Assembly: GCA_051453625.1 (NCBI GenBank)
Contig: JBOZIK010000001.1
Coordinates: 263,342,971 to 263,406,970 of the forward strand
DNA: 64,000 nt
DNA from: Welwitschia mirabilis
Taxonomy: Eukaryota; Gnetophyta; Gnetopsida; Welwitschiales
Reading direction: 5' to 3'
In this document: positions 58,056-64,000 of the stretch, piece by piece
How positions within the stretch are numbered: the stretch's first letter is position 1
Layout: every line of letters starts with the position of its first letter
Notes under the pieces: model-generated
The model's database searches: none
Told to the model about the DNA's origin: nothing
Seen by the model: only the letters and a program-made list of their open reading frames with translations
Position numbers and translations under genes: made by a program

Positions 58056-59250
58056 TGTAGGATTTTAATGGGGTGTTTTGAATACTTTTGTAGGACATTT
58101 ATATAGGTTTAGATGTAATTATGATGATTATGAAGATTCAATGGGATGATCATAAAAACATGCAATTTTTGAGATATTTGAAGGTATTTCAGGCATATTC
58201 TAATACTTAATGTTTTAAAGGAAAGATCAATGATGCAGAAGAATGACTTCTCTTAGCTAAAAAGATAAGGAAGTCTATCATCCCCTTTATTGTCCCCATG
58301 ACAGGTGGGATGACAGTACTACTAACATGAACTAAAATTTTAGAATTAATGCATAGTTCACTATGTAACTAGAAGCTAATGGCTCACCTCTTATTATGGA
58401 GTATCATTCCTAGTGTCATCACAGCAACAATTAAGTTGATAACTATTTTGTATGAATGGATATAAAGTATGTTCTTAATTGTGACACACGGTTCATATGA
58501 GTTGCTAGCATTCTTTATCTATCTTTTAGGATTCTACTTCTATAACATTAATGTAAAACTATAAATCCTCCTTGCCTTTACTTCCATTTCCATATTTTAA
58601 ATCAAATATTCTTATGATAGGAGATTGAAGGATAAGAAGTCCATCTTATGCTGTAAAGAGAAGTTTTCATTAGTGTTGGGTTAACTATCCTCCATTGAGG
58701 TACTGCTACTTTGTTTGTAACTAGATGTTAATTTGTAATTAGTATAAAAACTATTTTCAGTTCTACTATGTAAATATTTCTTATGGTGTAAGTTGATTAT
58801 AATTTGTTGTAGCTTCATAGTTTATCTACATCATAAGGACAACCTTTGTTAAGGTTGAAATTTCTGGTTTAGATTTCACATTGCATCTCATATTATTCCA
58901 TTTCTATAATTGCATTTATTTATATTCTATTTGATATATCTTAAGCTTATGTTGGTTAGGAATAAGTAATAGATCTTCCTAACTGATTTAAATTATAAGG
59001 CTAATTCTTGTGATAGAAGAATTGGAATTCAAATAGACTGATTACATTTGCATTACATTTATTTGCATTTCATAATTATTCATCTTGCATTGAATTTGTA
59101 GTGTCCTTTCTTTTATTTTCTAAATTAAATAGATTAAGAATACTTTTTTGAAATAAATTTTTAAACTTCTAACCGCGTTCCTTCAATAGATTACGACATT
59201 TGGGTTAACTTCCTTCTATAGAAGTATGTATTTTTCTATAAGTATTATGA
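58056..59250 (+). repeat. 5' LTR of Athila/Tat-like copy 2
   Basis: Collinear with 49,600-50,560. Toward its end, aacttctaaccgcgttcctt and gattacgacatttgggttaa are typical of the end of plant Athila/Tat LTRs. A primer-binding site could not be assigned with confidence. Confidence 0.6.
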
Positions 59251-59890
59251 TTTACAAGTTTTACCTAATCACTTAAAGATTGCACAAATTCACATTGTAA
59301 CATTCTATGTCATTTTTAGAAAAGGTCATAAGAAGCTAGAGGATTTTCACTATCCAGATAAGTATCTCAGACTTTGATTTAAGTTATTAATTTGAAATAG
59401 TAGTGTATTTTTATTAAGTTCTTATAAGTTTTTTTTCCTATAGTTTTTCATTTTATTAGTGGTTAGAAGCCTATTATCCTCACTGTCATTCACATGATAA
59501 GGCAGATGATGGTCTGTGCTTTAAGTTTTTATATTTTTTTTCCAGGTTTTATTTTAGTAGTTATCAAGTAATTTATCATCCTTATAACACAGAGGATGAT
59601 AGTTATTATTTTTACTTTCTATAATTTATTATTTCTATTTTAGTATATCTACATTGATTGTATCCTATGTCATCCTTACGATGAATGAGAGGATTACCAT
59701 AACATATTTGATTTAAGTATTCAGAGATATGATGAATTTTCATAAAAAGACAAAATATTAGAAAGAGCAGAACTTGATCAAGGAAAACATCATAGAAAGA
59801 TTAGAGTCAAGTGTAAAAAGTTTTTATTAAATGATTTTTGAGTGAAAGTATCATGAGAAAAAGAAGAATGAAAGTTATCAACTTTCAAAA
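59251..59890 (+). other. Leader of Athila/Tat-like copy 2 with three hairpin motifs
   Basis: Non-coding, T-rich. Holds TCATCC/GGATGA-type units at about 59,472, 59,567 and 59,667, spaced about 95-100 bp. Confidence 0.5.
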
Positions 59891-60800
59891 ACAACTGTAA
59901 GAGGATTATGCCATAACATAGGATCATTTCATCATAGTCATTCATTCCAATCCTATTTATAAATTTAATAAAGAGGAATTAATAGATTATTTTTACAGTG
60001 AATTAACTAGTTAAACTAAACAACTTAAAGACTTTTCTTATGATATTAACTTAATGAACTTGATTTTAGATTGGGTGGAAAATCAAATTGGAATCCTTTT
60101 GAGAATAGATTTCAAAATTTAAAGTTCCAAATAAATAACTCCAATTTTCAATCAAATAGTTCAAACCTTTGATTAAATCCAAGTGATTCACTTAGATATT
60201 CAATAGAATAATTTAAATGATGCAAGAAACCAATAATAATATTGAAAACTTAGTTAATGTGATTCAACAAATAATGTTAGCTAATTAACAACCATAAAGA
60301 TCTCTTACATCTTAATCTTTACCCAATCCAAATGAAGTCAATAAGGATTTAAAGGTAGTAATGAAAAGTGCAAATAAAACAAAACTTCCTACCCATGAAA
60401 CTTTAACTTTCAAAAACAATGAAAAAAATGAGGAAGAAAATGGGGTAGATATTTTGAACACATATGACTTTCCTTAGACATTAATTGATAAGCCACTAAT
60501 AAGAATTCTTCATAAGAAAACAAAGGGAAGAAATGTCTACTCCTTGGCTTGATAGGTTAAACATGAATCCTACATATGATAAATACTTAAAAGCCTTAAT
60601 GCAAGAGGTAAACATTAACTTATATTTTTAAAATCTCTTGCAATAAAATCCTAAATATTCTAAGTAATAAAAAGATCTAATTATAAGAAAATAAAATCAT
60701 ACCATTCCTAGTATGGTATTCCTTGCCCAATTTATTTCCAACTTAGTAATGAAAAAGTGTTCTAAATTTAAAGATCCTAGGGTAGCAACAATGAGTATTA
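59890..60800 (+). pseudogene. Gypsy gag pseudogene
   Basis: Located between leader and protease. No CCHC knuckle was found, as is usual for this side of Gypsy. The C-terminal end reads KKCSKFKDPRVATMSITLEV (about 60,752-60,811), like the KLPPKLKDPGSFTIPCxIG phrase that precedes the Athila protease. The earlier part is Asn/Lys-rich with many stops, and its start could not be set. Confidence 0.6.
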
Positions 60801-61170
60801 CTTTGGAAGTAAACAAAAAAAATTAGAAAATCCTTAATTAACATAGAAGGAAGTGTGAACATCATGTCTCTTTATATATGTAAAAGACTTGGAATAGAAA
60901 ATAGAGTAGGAACTATATGAATTATTTTAGTGTTGTCTTATACTTCAATTAAGAAAACATTTGGGATCATTAAAGACTTAGTTATCTATACAGAATAAGC
61001 ATTCTACCCCATAGATATGGTTATAATTGAAGTATAACATGATGAACATTATACACTACCCTTAAGAAGAGTCTTTTGTGCAACTGCCCACTATATCATT
61101 AGCATATGAATCGGAATGATAGAATGTTACATAGAAAACAAGAAGTTTACTATTGGAGTTTTTGATGCTA
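60801..61170 (+). pseudogene. Gypsy aspartic protease pseudogene
   Basis: Reads SLINIEGSVNIMSLYICKRL (60,831-60,890), like ALCDLGASVNLMPLSIxxxL. The catalytic Asp reads Asn (codon 60,840-60,842) and the following Gly-Ala is changed to Glu-Gly. Then FGIIKDLVIY, FYPIDMVIIEV and RVFCATAHYIISI follow, matching the protease blocks of copy 1 at 47,027. Inactive. Confidence 0.75.
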
Positions 61171-61679
61171 CTAAAAAAGAAATAGGAGATAATTATAATC
61201 TAGGATAGGAAATTAAACCAACATTTTTTTACAACATCACCCAATTGAGGAGAGATTGATAGTGTAACATGAGTGAACTTTATATGGTAACCTAAGTTAA
61301 ATACACTATATTGAGCATAAAAATAAGGAATTTTTAAGATAGAAAGAAATCCAACATGTTTACTCCATGGAAAACCTTTTTAAAGGGTATATTTCACTAC
61401 TATCATTCACACTATAGTTTGAGATGATAGTAACTAATGGAAATTGAGTAACAAGACTTGAAAATTACAACGTAGAACTAAAATATTTACTGAAAGGTCT
61501 AAAGTACATTTCTCTATCCAATAATCTAAATAAACCATTGGAATTGAGTGATCGTCTTTCTCTTCAACAAGAATCTGACTTAGTCTCACTTTTGACTTGT
61601 TCACTTGAATTCATAAAGACTTAGTTGTCATCCCTTCTTTTATAGTTCAATATAAAATACACTTTAAAGGTAATGTTAA

Positions 61680-62340
61680 GCTAGTTAGGCAACCCCAACA
61701 AAGGCTCAACATAGTTCTTAAGTAAGTAATTAAGGATGAAATTATTAAACTTATGAATGATAGGATTATCTATGCTATATGTGATAGTGAGTGGATCATC
61801 TTCTTGATAATAGTTTTAAAAAAAGATGGGAAATGGATAATATGCATTGAATTTAGAAAACTTAATGAGATCACTAAGAAATATCAATATCCTTTACCCT
61901 TTCTTGATTAAGTGCTTGATATAATCCAAGTATATGCCTATTATTCTTTTATTGATTGGTATAATGGCTATAATCAAATTTGCGTAGTTAGTGAAGACCC
62001 AACAAAAACAACCTTTGCCTCTCCCTTTAGAACATTTTCTTTAGAAGAATGAATTTTGGACTTTGTAATAATGATAGGTATCTTTTCTAAAATGATATAG
62101 GAATCTACTAAAATCTTTGTGAATGACTTCCCCATCTTTGGTAAAACTTTCATATAAATTGTACAAAGGTTAGAGAAAGTCTTGAATCAATGTATAAAGA
62201 GTTGCCTACACTTGAGTTGGGATAAGAGTTTTTTCCTTATTAACAATAGAATTGTTTTAGGTTACTAATTTTTAGTGAAGAAATTAGGATAAACCTTGTC
62301 AAAATTAGTATCATTAAAAATATTAACCCTTCAACCAATG
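61680..62340 (+). pseudogene. Gypsy reverse transcriptase pseudogene
   Basis: Motifs in order: KDEIIKLMNDRIIYAICDSE, VLKKDGKWIICIEFRKLNEI, KKYQYPLPFLD, SFIDWYNGYNQI (about 61,946-61,980), EDPTKTTFASPF, then KIFVNDFPIFGKTF (about 62,110-62,152). In active relatives the last block is xFMDDFSVFG; here the first catalytic Asp of DD reads Asn. The MPFGLCNAP block is scrambled. RT copied element RNA into cDNA; this copy cannot. Confidence 0.88.
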
Positions 62341-62499
62341 CTAAATAAGTTATATCTTTCCTTGGTTATGTTGATTTCTATCATTGTTTTACTTAAGACT
62401 ATGCCAAGGTTTTTAAGCCCCTTCACTCATTACTTGAAAACAAAAGCTATATTTTATTGGAATGAGTCATGTTAACTTGATTTTGAAACACTTAAGAAT

Positions 62500-62830
62500 A
62501 AAATATCTATTGAACCTATTTTCATGGGTCCCAATTGGACTACAGATTTTGAACTCATGTGTGATGCTAGCAACATTATTGTGTTCTTGGTCAAAAATAA
62601 GAAAATGATCTTAAAATCATATCTTATATTAGTAAAACTTCATCTAAAATCCAATATAACTATACTACCACTAAAAAGAAAATGCTTGCCATCATTTTTT
62701 ATCTTGATTACCTTAGACATAATCTTCTTGATTTTCATACCAAAGTTTACATAGATCATGCAACTATAAGCTATGTTATGACTAAAAAAAATTCAAGTAC
62801 TAGACTTATTAGGTGAATTATTCTCATTTA
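62500..62830 (+). pseudogene. Gypsy RNase H pseudogene
   Basis: An open piece from 62,524 reads WTTDFELMCDASNIIVFLVK, like WxxPFELMCDASDxAVGAVL. In a shifted frame follow ISYISKTSSKIQYNYTTTKK, MLAIIFYLDYLRHNLL and VYIDHATISYVMTKK. This is the usual YYASKTLxxAQxNYTTTEKE...VYTDHxALKYL order. RNase H removes RNA from the RNA-DNA hybrid. One or more frameshifts break it. Confidence 0.85.
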
Positions 62831-63169
62831 AAATTCAATCTTACCATCATCAATAAGGCTAAAAAACATCATAGTGTTATAGATCACTTATTTCAACTTT
62901 CTCATGATAAACTTCCCATAAATAACTCCTTTTTGGATGAATAACTATTTACTGTTGAGTACCTTTATGTAATCTCTTCTATACATCTTGATCCTTAGTA
63001 TGCCAATATTATGAACTAATTTATTACCATTAAAATACCTTAGCATTATAAACATAACCAATGAAAATCATTTCTTCATAGGATTAGTGATTATGAGTTG
63101 AATGAACCCCATCTTTACTTAAGATGAAAAGATCAAATCATGGATAAATGTATACCTAAATGGAAAAAG

Positions 63170-63940
63170 CTAGATATTTTTCACCTTTGCCATGGCAGAA
63201 TCTATGAGGAAAAATTTAGTAATTAAAAGACTACAATAAAAATTCTTTACTCTAGTTTCTATTGGGATACCATTTTTAAAGACTCTTTTGAATTTGCTAA
63301 AAGATGCGATTTTTGTCAATGTTATGGTAGCCTAACTCATTTTCAAGATATTTCCCTTAAATATATGCTTGAATGTGTACCTTTTGATTCTTGGGAATTG
63401 ACTTTATAGGCCCTATAAAACCACCGTTTCATGATAAAAACTACATCTTGGTGGTTGCTACTTATGTTACTAAGTGTATCGAATCTATTCCTACTACCAA
63501 AACTAATGTTCGAACTATTTACAATTTTGTCCAAAATCATATATTTCAATGTTTTGGTTTCCCTAGAATTATCATTAGTGATCAAGGAACTCATTTAATC
63601 AATCATGTTTTTAAAAATATTCTTTTATCCATTGGAATTAAACATAGAATTGCATGTTATTATTATCCACAAACCAATGGCCAAGCTAAAAAAGCAAAGA
63701 GGAAAAATAAAAAGATGCTCCAAAAACTAGTCTTTATTAATAAGAAAACTTTGGATTTCAAACTTAATGATGTTATTTAGGATTATCATACTTCTTAACA
63801 AAACTCTCTAAATTTTTCACCCTATGAACATATGTATAAAATGGTTTGTATCTTTCAATTTAATGTTTTATATAACTTCTATCGATTCACCCATCAACTT
63901 AACCTTGTAAACTTAGAAGACAATGTTAAAACATGATCAT
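63170..63940 (+). pseudogene. Gypsy integrase pseudogene (E to K at the catalytic site)
   Basis: Zinc-binding part: FHLCHGRIYEEKFSN, later CDFCQCYGSLTHF (about 63,175-63,340). The core lies in the 129-codon open frame 63,391-63,780: MGIDFIGP (Asp at residue 4), GFPRIIISDQGTHL (Asp at 64) and PQTNGQAKKAKRK. The D,D-35-E rule expects Glu at residue 100, and this is Lys (codon 63,688-63,690). After a stop come NSLNFSPYEHMYKMV and more, resembling TPxxxSPYxLVYG. The Met at 63,391 is not a real start; it lies inside the polyprotein. Integrase would insert the cDNA; this copy cannot. Confidence 0.9.
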
Positions 63941-64000
63941 TTATATGAAAAGCATACCTATACTATACATTATCAACTTAGTCATAATTCCCAAGCCAAG

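Larger units (their letters stand above)
58056..64000 (+). mobile_element. Athila/Tat-like Gypsy element (copy 2), runs off the right edge
   Basis: Order on the plus strand: LTR, leader with hairpins, gag, protease, RT, RNase H, integrase. Integrase after RNase H is the Ty3/Gypsy order. Assignment to the Athila/Tat side rests on the protease and integrase wording (GIDFIGP, ILVVATYVTK) and similarity to copy 1. The 3' LTR is outside the window. All catalytic cores checked are mutated, and stops are frequent. Confidence 0.82.

Noticed and set aside
1-64000. CRISPR arrays, bacterial operons or prophage-like systems
   Set aside because: No regularly spaced identical repeats and no bacterial genes; the content is plant nuclear repeats.

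Overview
This window looks like repeat-dense, extremely AT-rich nuclear DNA of a seed plant. The evidence is plant-type LTR retrotransposons (Copia of SIRE/Maximus type, Ty3/Gypsy of Del/Tekay type and of Athila/Tat type), plant L1-type LINEs, a eukaryotic tRNA-Gly relic and scaffold gaps. Nearly every recognisable reading frame is broken by stops and by changes that read as C-to-T or G-to-A (Gln to stop, catalytic Asp to Asn, Glu to Lys). CpG is very rare. That is the footprint expected of old, heavily methylated transposons whose cytosines have deaminated. A gymnosperm such as Welwitschia, whose genome has been described as unusually AT-rich for this reason, would fit, but the species is only an inference.

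Layout. 1-4,553: decayed Copia element on the minus strand (integrase, protease, gag, then its LTR with internal 75-bp-like repeats). 5,168-8,003: unclassified repeat copy A, ending at a 773-N gap with duplicated flanks. 9,840-10,360: CACATG minisatellite. 10,370-13,480: decayed L1-type LINE, minus strand, followed by a G-rich tract. 14,437-14,911: two ~240-bp tandem units. 15,080-17,110: a CpG-retaining island unlike everything around it, with promoter-like motifs and short open frames. 18,000-18,070: tRNA-Gly(GCC) relic. 18,661-25,870: two head-to-tail plant LINEs, minus strand; the first keeps recognisable endonuclease, RT (with YVDD) and zinc-binding domains, the second is interrupted by a gap. 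30,300-31,300: RT fragment of a different LINE type. 33,880-36,600: repeat copy B.

36,912-46,926: a Del/Tekay-type Gypsy element with LTRs of about 4.3 kb but only a gag fragment and a chromodomain-end remnant between them. It is broken by gaps at which contig ends appear to be duplicated. 47,027-50,560: 3' part of an Athila/Tat-like Gypsy element, plus strand. 50,560-58,050: AT-rich sequence with little recognisable. 58,056-64,000: a second Athila/Tat-like element, plus strand (LTR, leader with TCATCC hairpins, gag, protease, RT, RNase H, integrase), running off the right edge.

No complete cellular protein-coding gene is demonstrable. The best candidate for host sequence under selection, or for recently arrived sequence, is the CpG island at 15-17 kb, where a TATA-like box, an ATG opening a signal-peptide-like frame and a consensus splice donor are suitably spaced. 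No exon downstream of that donor was recognised.
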